Positions 12,900 through 24,075 of a stretch of DNA of 64,000 nucleotides are shown here, in pieces. The DNA lies in contig WPIO01000016.1 of assembly GCA_009760855.2 (NCBI GenBank), forward strand, positions 2,311,001 to 2,375,000, given 5' to 3'. Both the position numbers and the translations under genes were made by a program. The notes below the pieces were generated by a model that saw only the letters and a program-made list of their open reading frames with translations, was not told where the DNA came from and did no database searches. The stretch's first letter is position 1. Every line of letters starts with the position of its first letter. Origin of the DNA: Cristatella mucedo. Taxonomy: Eukaryota > Bryozoa > Phylactolaemata > Cristatellidae.

Positions 12900-13290
12900 T
12901 ATGCATCCTTCCACCCGTTTTTTCGGAATCTAACTTTAACTATGCCTCGTACAAACCTCCAACCATTTTGAGACCGTGCCTGTAGTTCGGATCAAGCTTC
13001 CACTAACCATTTGTTGAGCCGTGATGGCACAATGGATAAGGTGGATGCTTTTCACGACCTCGGTACCGAGTTCGTGGGTTCGAATCCTGCGGCTGGTGAT
13101 CCTTTATCGCCACTGCAAGCGGTGGTGATAGCCGTAAGGGCTCTTCTGTCGCTCTACAAAAGAGGCTGCTAAATCAGCGAGTATTTATTTATTTAATCGT
13201 GCTTTCTTAGCACCAATAGTAAAGTGCCTAGACAGAGATTGCATTCTCTGAGGGCGCTTTATCAAATGCATTATAATAAGTATTATTATT
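12900..13290 (+). mobile_element. LINE B 3' piece split by SINE S1
   Basis: Fragments around TCGTACAAACC and GAGACCGTGCC lead into CACTAACCATTTG. The SINE at 13016-13197 follows, then the LINE tail (AAAGTGCCTAGACAGAGATT, GAGGGCGCTTTATC). Confidence 0.65.
13016..13197 (+). mobile_element. SINE S1, tRNA-derived
   Basis: The head reads as a tRNA-like promoter: A-box-like TGGCACAATGGATAAGG and a perfect B box GGTTCGAATCC 45-50 bases later. A tRNA-unrelated body (GGTGATAGCCGTAAGGGCTC) and a short A/T-rich end follow. Four clear copies occur in the window. Confidence 0.8.
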
Positions 13291-13984
13291 ATTAACTTGT
13301 TTGTGGCTGCCTTTGAACATTGGTGGGTGGTAACCTTGTGACAGGAAAACACGTGTATCAGCTGACCACCCGTTCATAGACTAAGTGCTTGCACGAGCTT
13401 TGAACATCGGTGGGTGGTACCCAATACCTGCCAAGTGATCTTGCTATTTCCATTGTGGGGGCACTAGGCAACGAGATCGTGGCCTTCATTAGTGATTGGG
13501 TCTTCTACATTAGCGGTGTAAAACGTTCTATCTGAAAACGACTTTCAGTCAGCTGTTTACTACAATTGATAGGTACGAATCTTACCAGCCAAATAGGTGT
13601 CTATTGGAACTGTAAAGACAATTTTGTTTTAGCAGGTCTTCCAAAAATTCCACTAAGCGTATGCAATTACCTCTAAAGATGACCCCTGGATTGGCCACTT
13701 TGCAAAAGGCTTCTATTCTCAGTTTATTGTCAATGCTTTATCACTAAGTGCTGCTGTCTTGGGCTATCATTGCGTCAGAGCTAATGCTGACAGAAAAAAT
13801 GACCACACGCTCCTCCAATAATGTGTTTCAATACGATCTTATACCTGCAATAGCATTCCATGCATCGATTAACTCAAATAATTAACCTGCTCAATTGTAT
13901 TGACGATTTTGTATGTAGTACAATTGTCACATTTATAATATATTATGTGTCTGCTGTACTTCCTTTCTAGTATCCTTGACCCCT
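13291..13984. other. No gene recognised
   Basis: Holds two imperfect copies of a TTTGAACAT-[TC]-GGTGGGTGGTA motif about 90 bp apart (13312 and 13401). Otherwise unassigned AT-rich sequence. Confidence 0.4.
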
Positions 13985-14165
13985 TTCACCCCTGTGCATT
14001 TCACCTCTGACCGTGTTATTAATGTTGTTTATCAAGCATGATATTAATCACCGTTCAATCACGTTTTCAATTGCACCAAATGTAAAGCGCCTAGAAAAAG
14101 ATTGAATTCTCTGAGGGCGCTTTATTAAGTGCATTACTATTATCATTATTGCTATTATTATTACT
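13985..14165 (+). mobile_element. LINE B 3' tail
   Basis: CACCTCTGACCGTGTTATT, AAAGCGCCTAGAAAAAGATT, GAGGGCGCTTTATTAAGTG and (ATT)n: a 5'-truncated insertion carrying only the 3' end. Confidence 0.75.
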
Positions 14166-14284
14166 TCGATAGTAGCACCAACACGTCGTCCTCGTTGGAT
14201 GCATGGTGGCATGTGCTGACACAGGAAAAGTCAAGGTTAAGTGCAGCAATCAATTCCTTGTCCTGTATATATGTAATTATATAT

Positions 14285-14445
14285 ATATATATATAATTCA
14301 TTTATATAGCGCCCCAAGAGAACCCAATCTCTATTCAGGCACTTAACATATCCCACGGAGCTCGAGCCCACGACCTCAGTCAGACCTTGGTCGGGGCGAG
14401 CACCTTAACCGCTAGACCAAACCAGCTCGGCGTAGTGGAGCATCT
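14285..14445 (-). mobile_element. SINE S2, tRNA-derived with a LINE-like tail
   Basis: The minus strand reads a tRNA-like head (GGTCTAGCGGTTAAGGTGC, B-box-like GGGCTCGAGCTC). The tail is GTGCCTGAATAGAGATT, TTCTCTTGGGGCGCTATAT, AATGAATTAT, which resembles the LINE B 3' end. Confidence 0.75.
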
Positions 14446-14879
14446 CGCTAAGTAATTACTTAGATGTAGCCATGTTATTATCGATCCATTGATTACCGTA
14501 TACTATGTAACTCCGACTGGTTGCCGGGTTTGCATGCTCCAATACGGGCATAGTACTGTTGACGTTTTCTGATTAGGTCAAAGTTGGCACACTTGTTTTT
14601 ATACAGTTAATGGAATTGCTGATACGGTTTATCCCACATCGAAATCCACAAACACGACGTGTTCCTTAATCCACACTTTATTAAGTAGACTGGTGGCACC
14701 TGGCCACCAGTCTACTTAATGATGGCGTGAACAGTCTACGAAATGGCGCACTAGGTAAGGCATTCACTTTTAACTACCTTGCGTTGCATTCGAACACGCC
14801 AAAGTCGTAGTTCTCAACCCTTCGCTGCAACACACAATCGACCACCGACTTACCAGGCTGCTGACGTCGACAATGAAAT
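14446..14879. other. Unassigned, contains a perfect foldback
   Basis: No exon seen. A perfect inverted repeat with a 5-nt loop occupies 14680-14720. Confidence 0.4.
14680..14720. repeat. Perfect foldback, 18-bp arms, 5-nt loop
   Basis: Arms 14680-14697 and 14703-14720 are exact reverse complements; loop ACCTG. Confidence 0.95.
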
Positions 14880-16009
14880 CTTTATGCCTCGGTGATTTCT
14901 AGCGGCGCCGGCGAGAGATGTCTTGTCACGAGCTCGTCAACCCTATTGAAGGTCACCGTCGCGTCTTTGCGCTTGGTAGACGCAGAGACGCTACGAGGTC
15001 ATACATTTTGGCGCCCAGGCGATATAGGAAAATTGCCTTCGAATTTCGCGTCTTCGAAGCCCATTTTCAGGAGCGTTCGCGATGGCGATGACCATACAGT
15101 TTTGTGGATACATTGAAGCAATGAAGTACTCCATCGACATTACCACGAAATTCACGCTTCGCACTGCCGATTTCCGGTCGATTTAACACTTACGTGTAGC
15201 AGATGGTGGTGGATCGCGGCGGCCATTCTTTTCGCAAAGTCTTATCGCTGCGCCCTTTTGAGAGCGACTCTACAGCACAAGGAACTCGCAAGGAACAAAT
15301 ACCCCTGAACTCAAAAAAATTTGCTAGTTCCGTTGAAAACTCCAAAATTTCTTTGCCTGGATGATGCCAGGAGAAGCGTTCTCGTCGTGTTCGACGCATT
15401 GTCAAGCCCCCCGAGGGGACACTAGCGTTCAGTGCAAGCATCAGCGTTCAAAACAGACGCTCTGGCTGATGGTGCTTGCCGTTCAAAGTATCCAAGGCAC
15501 ACCGAGGTCTCCGACGTTAACAAAGCGTTCGCTCTGCCGACATGTTTTCCTGGCAGACTTCAATATAGCAAGAGAATGAATGCTCGCGGGATTCCTTCGG
15601 GGGGAGGGGCATAATTGGTTACCACCAGTTAGAAAAGAAGCTCAAGCGTTTATACTTGCGCTGTTTCGAATGATTCGAATAAGACTCTCAATAGATAGAA
15701 AAGGCTTTGTGAAGGTTGCTGAGCAACCACACGAAGCACCTTTTCAAGAGTACGTCAAGGGGGTCTTCGCCTGCGTATAATTACGGGTGCTTGAGCAGTT
15801 GTCGTTTTTCGCTAATCGCTATGGGGTGGATCCGGCAGTGGCGTTCTGAGAGAAGTGATTCTCTAGCGTAAACCGGCCGATGCTCTACCGTAGATCGTCT
15901 GCGCTCTGTAAGTGCTCTCCTTGAAAGTTGCTCCGACTGTCCGGTAGTCTTTAAAGAGAAGGGATGGCCCAGGAACGGCACGGATCGCTGGCCGCTGGAA
16001 ACGAACTCC
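14880..16009. repeat. Copy B of the Ig-gene 3' flank (no Ig exons)
   Basis: Collinear with 10010-10930. The part around 15360-15500 also matches 16430-17560 and 24380-24500 (CGACGCATTGTCAAG..., GCTGATGGTGCTTGCC), tying it to the flanks of genes 2-4. Its 3' part (15780-16000) matches the reverse complement of 37776-37990. Confidence 0.55.
15596..15780 (+). CDS. Sharply conserved 3'-terminal reading frame, copy B (hypothetical)
   Basis: Counterpart of 10666-10850: same peptide, TAA at 15778-15780, only synonymous changes seen in the coding part. A third, decayed copy lies inverted at about 37970-38080 and has in-frame stops, so the frame is not conserved in every unit. Function unknown. Confidence 0.35.
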
Positions 16010-16088
16010 CTTTGCAGCAAATGTAAAGCGCCTAGAAAGAGATGAAGTTCTCTGAGGGCGCTTTATTGAGTGCATTATTCTTATTATG
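16010..16088 (+). mobile_element. LINE B 3' tail only
   Basis: CTTTGCAGCAAATGTAAAGC, CTAGAAAGAGA, GAGGGCGCTTTATTGAGTGC, ATTATTCTTATTAT. A very short insertion between unit copies B and C. Confidence 0.75.
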
Positions 16089-16136
16089 AAATGTTTGGCG
16101 ATTGTTTCACCGAGGGCTCTTCTTCCGATGCTCCGA

Positions 16137-16196
16137 TCGCTCGCTGTGGCTCGTCGCGGCCATTTCGCAATGGCCGCGACGAGCCACAGCGAGCGA
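16137..16196. repeat. Perfect foldback, 28-bp arms, 4-nt loop
   Basis: Arms 16137-16164 and 16169-16196 are exact reverse complements around the loop TCGC. Homologous sequence in the gene 3 flank (24.2 kb) lacks it, so it arose in this copy. Confidence 0.95.
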
Positions 16197-17919
<1,723 letters not shown>

Positions 17920-18069
17920 CGCTGGCTCGAACCAGTGGTTAAGATGCTCGCCTTCAATTGCTGAGGTCAAGGTGAATGTATTCGGTGAACGAGGGCGTGG
18001 GCTCGAGCCCCGTGGCACATACGAGGCGCACGAATGAAGATTAAGTTCTCTTAGGGCGCCAAATACATG
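17920..18069 (+). mobile_element. SINE S2
   Basis: Head CTCGAACCAGTGGTTAAGATG, B-box-like GGGCTCGAGCCCC, tail GAATGAAGATTAAGTTCTC, TTAGGGCGCCAAATACATG. The LTR-like element below is inserted at its 3' end. Confidence 0.7.
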
Positions 18070-18516
18070 TGTGACAGCCCTGCGCACGACCTGCAGTCGG
18101 GCTGGGTAGCGTGACCGAGCAACAAGTCTGCTGGCTCCAACACCGAAACCTTTATTTCCAGCTTCGCCGGCCACGCCCAGTCTACACACACTAGATGGCT
18201 GCCGGCGACGAGAGACCTGTAGACCTCCCCTCCCGCTGTACTCGTTCGGCAGCCTTTATATTCCATGCATGCGTTGTTTTTTGCACTGTCGGGCCATTGT
18301 CCGCTCCGAACCCACCCGACAGCTGGCGACAGTTTGTGGTAGATTGATGTCCCCACAGATGCCGCCAATGCATGGATTTGGGCAGGACTGCCGAGTCATC
18401 TGCCGTCTGCCCTTCCACCGGTCGTGAGCGTGCGGCTGCGTAGGCAGCTCTGACAGAGAGCCATCGCGAGGTCTCCGTCCAGTGCTCGCAGGCTGAAAGC
18501 CTCGTGTTCCTTCACA
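18070..18516 (-). mobile_element. Probable solo LTR of a second family
   Basis: 447 bp with inverted termini TGTGA...TCACA, flanked by ACATG (18065-18069) and ACGTG (18517-18521), a near-perfect 5-bp duplication. The minus strand has AAATAAAGG followed by GTGTTG, the same order as AATAAA...GTGTTGGG in the 9.1-kb LTR, suggesting minus orientation. No internal region. Confidence 0.5.
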
Positions 18517-18842
18517 ACGTGAATAGGTTTATTACTTGCACAACATCAAGTTTCTGTAGAAAAGGATTAAATTCTCCTGAGTCACTGAACGAATCGACCG
18601 CGGCCTCGACTAGGCTTCATAAGTCGAGCTTTCTAGTCGATTGAAAGTTTTGGCTCGCTGTGCGCTCACTTTGCACTCATGAGCTGCTCGATCTCGGCGG
18701 TCTCACTTAGCCGCCGCCGCTGGCTGCTCGCGCTCGAGTCAAGATGGCCGCGGTGGCAGACGCACTTTACCTAGCGATGAATCCGCGCAGGCGAGGCGCT
18801 CGCTCTGTCGGCCGGCCGAGCGCCACCCAGAGCGGCACGCGA

Positions 18843-18950
18843 CGACGTAGGAAGCGCCACCTAGGATGTAGGAAGCGCCACCTAGGACGTAGGAAGCGCC
18901 ACCTAGGATGTAGGAAGCGCCATCTAGGATTTAGGAAGCGCCACCTAGGG
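18843..18950. repeat. 21-bp minisatellite in the 3' flank of gene 2
   Basis: Five copies of a 21-bp unit with core AGGAAGCGCCACCTAGGA. It begins 7 bp beyond the stop codon of gene 2 and so would fall in its 3' UTR. Confidence 0.9.
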
Positions 18951-18956
18951 CGCTAC

Positions 18957-19081
18957 TCAGCGAGACGCGGCAGCCGGGCATTCCTCCCAGCTGTCCTTCG
19001 CGTGGTCCCAGGTGATGTCCGCCACCGGCTTGCGTTCGAAGCTGGCGCGCGAAGTCGCCGCCGGCCGACTCAGCAGCTCGT
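18957..19081 (-). CDS. Gene 2 exon 3 (terminal)
   Basis: 125 nt: two bases completing an Asp codon, 40 codons and TGA. The acceptor CCTCCTGTTGCAG is strong. It carries the conserved ELL-RPAA and FERKPVA-ITWD motifs. Confidence 0.65.
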
Positions 19082-21678
19082 CTGCAACAGGAGGCGCGAA
19101 GGCGTCACCCACCCGCGAAACGCACCGACGAAACGCCAGCGAAACTAGCGGCGCCGAGCGCGCCTCCCGCGGTTGGAGCCACTGCGCCAGAAGCGACAGA
19201 GTTTCAGCACCGGCGGCGGCGGCTGGGTTGCAGACGGCGAGCGCAAGTAGGAAGGCAGGATGTGGTCCACATCCTGCGAGGAGGGCAGGATTTTGAGATG
19301 AGTAAGGGACGCGTTTGGCAGATTGAGGGCAGACGCGTTGAATCGCAAATAAGAAGCTTTCCGTCCTCGCGGGGGGGGGGGGTGCGGGCGGGGGTAGATG
19401 CCGCTTTGTTTGTCGTAGCTTCGCAGCGACGGCAGACGCATGGCTTAAGCTTAACGACTAAGTTTGATTAATTAAGTTTGATTAATTCCGTATTTATTAT
19501 TTAATTTTATTAATTTAATTTAATCAAAACCGTCCGCCGGACAGTTAACTGCTCCGCAGACGAGCGGATGGGCCCAAGACGGCCAGCGCTCGAATTCGGG
19601 GGGGGGAGCGAGACGCGATTGGGGGCGGGGCTGCGAGGGGTCGGGGCACGACGACGGAGGGGGCGGGACCCGACGGCGGGAGCGGGGCACGAAAGGCGTC
19701 GCGTCGCCTCGGATGCGACGCGACGCGACGCATCGGCTGCGCTCGCCCTACCTGAAACGCGTATCAAGCAGCTGAGGTCGTCGACGGCGCCGCCTGGCCA
19801 GCGTCGCGGAAACTCGCCGTTGCAGAAGAGTCTCTTTCCGTTCCACGCCGGCGACACCGTCACGTTGAGGACGTGCTCGAAAGACGCGTCGGGACCGGCG
19901 AGATACGAGCGCCGGCAGCGCGCGAACCGCAGCTCCGGCACGCTCTCGACGGGCACGCCGTCGAGAGACCAGTTCGCGGCGGGGCGCAGCTGCGGCGTCT
20001 GGCACATCAAGGCCTCGTACGGAGCTGTGAAGTTGATGTAGCACCACAGTTTGGAATGAGCGCCGCTGTGCCGCCTGCCAGGTCCCCAGTCCACCAGTCC
20101 TCGCTGGTCGTAATTCGCAGGCTCGATTCGAAGCGCTCGACCTGAGCGGCGGGGAAGGGGCGGGTGAGCGCGCTCGAGTGCTCGTCAGCGTCGGCGTCGG
20201 CGACAGCGTCAGCGCCAGCGCCAGCGCCGCCGTCCGAGAGTGCGTGCGGCGCCATCGTAGAGTGCGCTCGCTCGACGAGCTCAGAAGTCGGCTGACGGTA
20301 AGGCGAAGAAGCGGCGACGGTGCACGATCTCGTACGTGTCTACACGAGCGCATTCATTAAAGCCGGGCGCGAGACCGAAAACCGAGGCGCGACCTTTTGA
20401 CCCCTTTCGTGGCGACACGCTCACGCGTAGCCGTCGCGTCCGCTTACCGCCGATGCGGCGAGCGTGCCATGCGGCGAGCGTACCCGGGTCGCAGTCTCGT
20501 TAGCGATAGGATAGTCGCTGCTGCTCGTAAGGCTCGCAGCGGGTAGTCGATAGGACAGTCGCAGCTGCAGCGGGGCGGGCAGAGACTGTGGCGTAAAGAC
20601 CTCAAAAAACCGAAGCTATTTCACTTATTCTGAGCCCAGATTTGCTCGCTATGCAGACGGCGAAAGTACATCATAGTATGGCTACCTCAAATAGCCGATT
20701 CTCTCCCACCGCACTTGGCTAAAATGGCGGAAGAGCAAGCCTGTGCAGAGATTAGCAGTAATAGGCTTGCCCTACTGCAAACAGAAACAGTTGTATGCAG
20801 ATCCACCACGATTCAAGCGTGCGATGAACGGGGCTGGTCTGAGGAGCAGCTCGACGTTCCCTGAAATCACGTTGCGATGACGTCAATCGGCGGAGGGCTG
20901 GGGATTTTAGGCTGCCGCGACCAGCATTGACAGAGGCATTGTCCTTTGCTTGGACTTTAGTTCAAGACGCTGCTCCTCAGAAGTCCGAGCAGCCAGTAGC
21001 CGGATCCGTGCAATCCGTTTCAACGTCACTCTGGGTGGCTCGGCGCAGAATCGTGCCCAGCACCACGCTTACAGCTAGCGAGCAATCCTACGCGCGAGTG
21101 ATGGATTTCGCTTACCGGACGGCCATCCGGTTCCCTTCGCACGTGCGCATAATATTGATTCTCGCGTGCACGGAGCCTCAACTTTTGGTTAACGCCAATA
21201 CGATACATTATATACGATACATTATATACATTATATACGATATACGATACATTATATACGATATTATTATATACGATACATACGGCAGACGCGTGGGCGC
21301 GGCGCACGCGATCCGACATACGGGTAGGCTTGCTTCCCCGCTTCCTGAAGCGGGTCGAACGGCGAAGGTCAGCCGACGACCTGCCTGATAGCAACCTTTA
21401 ATTGACAGTCGAAGGCGCTCGCACTAGAGGACCCAGGTCCGCGTAAATTTGCGCGCGCCATCGATTTTGAGACGGCGGGAACTCGTCCAGCACGTCGTCA
21501 CGCCGGCCGGTGTAAAATACGCTCCGCCAAGCACTTCTTTCGGGTTATTGTGAAGTCACAAACCGTCAAGAGCGAGTCAAGGTCGGGCTTGCAAGCGAAC
21601 GCATGTCCCGAGGAACTCACCATTGGGAATGATGCTCATCAAGCAGACACTTGCTAAAATGGCTGCCCTAGCCGTCAT
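18957..21678 (-). CDS. Ig-family gene 2: complete secreted Ig-like protein, 190 aa
   Basis: Three exons on the minus strand: 21678-21621 (leader), 20141-19752 (Ig), 19081-18957 (terminal, TGA). Coding total is 573 nt; all junctions are phase 1 with GT/AG borders and there is no internal stop. Exon 1 encodes a 19-residue hydrophobic leader (AAILASVCLM core). The Ig exon has WCYINF, LMCQ, NWSLDG, RLFC and LSCLIRV. The last exon has RASFERKPVADITWD and ends EECPAAASR. Six Cys are visible in the predicted mature chain (five in the Ig exon, one in the last exon), enough for three disulfides. The product is probably secreted. Exon lengths match gene 1, and introns and flanks are alignable with genes 1, 3 and 4, showing duplication of whole genes. 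Function is unknown; Ig-like is inferred from the Cys-Trp-Cys pattern and phase-1 exon borders. Confidence 0.65.
19752..20141 (-). CDS. Gene 2 exon 2 (Ig-like domain)
   Basis: 390 nt, phase 1/1, fully open. Donor GTAGGG and acceptor GCCGCTCAG on the minus strand. The exon is markedly GC-rich compared with gene 1. Confidence 0.65.
21195..21282. repeat. ATAC-rich microsatellite in gene 2 intron 1
   Basis: Irregular TATACGATACATTATATACG units. Confidence 0.8.
21621..21678 (-). CDS. Gene 2 exon 1 (signal peptide)
   Basis: 58 nt, a single ATG start, donor G|GTGAGT. Homologous to 4319-4376 and 32377-32434, including intron bases beyond the donor. Confidence 0.6.
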
Positions 21679-22349
21679 TCTCAATTGAAGACACTGCAAA
21701 TTTAGTAGAGCGAAAGTCAGTCTGCATCCATTAACTAACAATTGTCAGTTGGCTGGAGAATGAGAAGTGACTATAAAAACGCTGTGAAATACTTACCTAG
21801 CCTCTCCAAGAGAACTTAGTCTCTTTCAAGAAAGTTGCAACTATGCTGGAATGGCGGCAAGGAGATAGGTGAATGGTAACAATAGGCTTTATTTCAGCAC
21901 GCACAGGAACATGCCCAACGGAAAAAGAGCAACACTGAGCAGAGTCGAAACAACTGCGACGAGGAGCGGGTAATATTTTAGCCTCGATTTAAATGTAGAC
22001 GAAGAAGGGGATTAGGGTTAACTGCAAACTTAGCGCGCGCGCACGACGGCATTCACGCGAACAGCACAGCTAGCTTCAACAGGCGCATTTTCGCCTCTCG
22101 TCTCGCCTGGGCATCTCGCCTGGTCATCTCACTGGTCGGATGATATGCCTTCTTCACGTGTGCAGTGATAAGTTACACCTGGTTATCAACTGTCCCTTTC
22201 CCACAACATAGTAAGACTTGTCCACGGCAACGACGCACATTCGAGGAGTTACCGTTCTGTATCGTACCTCACTGGATAACAGTGGCCTCGTACAAAGTCT
22301 GCCTCGCAAGTCTGAAATAATTTAAATGGTCAACCTTTCTTAATTTATA

Positions 22350-22422
22350 TTTCTCTCTCTCTCTATATATATATATTGTGTGTTTTATATACATAATATA
22401 TGTTTTATATACATAATATATG

Positions 22423-22472
<50 letters not shown>
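22350..22472. repeat. (CT)n/(AT)n microsatellite
   Basis: CTCTCTCTCT, then a duplicated TTTTATATACATAATATATG block and about 25 AT units. Confidence 0.9.
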
Positions 22473-22474
<2 letters not shown>

Positions 22475-22477
<3 letters not shown>

Positions 22478-22690
22478 GCTACGCTAATAGACCGCAGTCA
22501 GAAGAGCGGACGGCTGCGTTACGAAACCCGAGCAGGAAGTACGTCGGATTGGTAAGCTGTAAGTTGGGGCAACAGAAGAAAGGAACCAAAAAGTGAGTGA
22601 GTGACTTTTGTAGTCAATAATCAGCTCCATAGGGAGCCGGTGCATGTCAACGAGAAGTGGTGACGCGCGGCAGTTTCGACAGTGAACCGA
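22475..22690 (-). mobile_element. LINE B fragment, highly degenerate
   Basis: Minus-strand remnants of the C-terminal region, recognised mainly by AGGAAGTACGTCG, AGGAACC-AAAAGTGAGTGA and GAGCCGGTGCATGTCAACG. Confidence 0.45.
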
Positions 22691-23509
22691 GAAGTGACCC
22701 GCCCGAAGCTGAGTTTCGCATCGGCTGAATGCATTTTACGGTAAGCACAGACCTGCATGCCGCAAGTTATAGCAAGTAGTGGCTTCTAGCGATCTAAAAG
22801 TGATGCCGCAAATGCATGCACCAGATTTTCAGTACACTCTGCTCTGAGGGAAAGCCTCGCCAAACCAAAGTTGAGCGGCGGAATGCGGAAAAAGGTCTAC
22901 TCTAACCGGTCCGAGCGTGCCCGTAGCGCCTATGGGACAGGAGCCATACTTCCGCACTAGAATTGACAAGCTGATCGAATGTTCGCTAGAGGAACGAGCT
23001 GTGGCGTTAGATTAAGTGCTGAAATGCAGCCGTAAAAACTCACATCGGTTGCCTATATCAGACGACGGGCTCGCAGTGAGTGCAGTCGATCGCCCCGATG
23101 CAGAGCGGGGCGTCCGTGCGCACTGGCTGACTGACTGGCGAAAAGTAGTTTGCCGACGTAGAAGGTCGCGTGAGATAGAAGCACGCGCGGCAATTCGACC
23201 ACCGCGGATAGCAGCTCATCAAAGCTGGCGATTTTACGGCGAGCAGGCTGCGGTGCTTTATGATGATGATTAGCGACCATTTGCTCCGATATCCTCGTCT
23301 TTAAGCGAAGCGCTCTGCTTTTGATCTTTAGGCCTTTACTGATCTATTATTATTATTAGCATTACCGGTTTCATAAAACACCCACGGGCAAATGCTGTAC
23401 ATTTGATGCGGAAAAAGAGCTGTTAACGCGTCACGTGGTCCCGACTCACCAATAAACCTGGATGGCGAGACGGATCGCAGACCGGACCCCTGCTTAAATC
23501 AGGACCTCG
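22691..23509. other. No gene recognised
   Basis: A plus-strand frame at 23016-23273 is open for 85 codons but shows no motif or splice support. Otherwise nothing assignable. Confidence 0.4.
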
Positions 23510-23719
23510 AGGATTCTTCCCAAGCGCGTGAATGCAGACGTAGCACGGTGCACAACTGCACAAGCTCTGTCAAGGTCTTTTGTCAGGCAGAGATTCCAGA
23601 GCGTTGACTTGCATTTAAACGAGCAGCAATCATCCGAGAAGTGACGAAGCATATTTTGCAGACCCCAAGGATACATTTGGATCGACTACTTTTTAAAAAT
23701 TGCACGACCATCTTGATGA

Positions 23720-24075
23720 TTTATTCATCAAGTATGATTTAATCTTCCAATACCACGCAGGCGACGCTCAGCTGTACACGTGCCTTGATCTCTGTCCACC
23801 TTGTCAAGCTCTCCCAACTTTCCTGCTGCTCGTGTTATGTTACTGATATTCAAAGTTGGGCGACAGTAAACTTTCACAAATAGAATGACGGTATAATACA
23901 ATTACTGTCTACGGGGAAAGAAATTACTACTCAGAAATGGGAAGACCCGATACTCAGAAATGAACTCAGGCAGCCGTTGTTCTGCAGCCTCTGCTCTGTG
24001 GCCTGAAGATCTGGGGTTTCTAATTCCTATACGACTCATCTCTAGATCAATACGTCACTGTAAAGTCTGTGTGCA
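23720..24075 (+). mobile_element. Degenerate LINE B-like RT fragment
   Basis: QYHAGDAQLYTCLDL corresponds to FYADDTQLYLCFD with the Asp pair altered. Inverted twin at 38720-39110. Confidence 0.55.

Noticed and set aside
13016-13095. A tRNA gene (perfect B box, A-box-like segment)
   Set aside because: The acceptor stem does not pair, the sequence continues into a conserved non-tRNA body, and four copies share it, so it is a SINE head.
22691-23300. 85- and 75-codon overlapping frames at 23.0-23.3 kb
   Set aside because: No homology, no codon or splice support, and no second copy in the window to test conservation.
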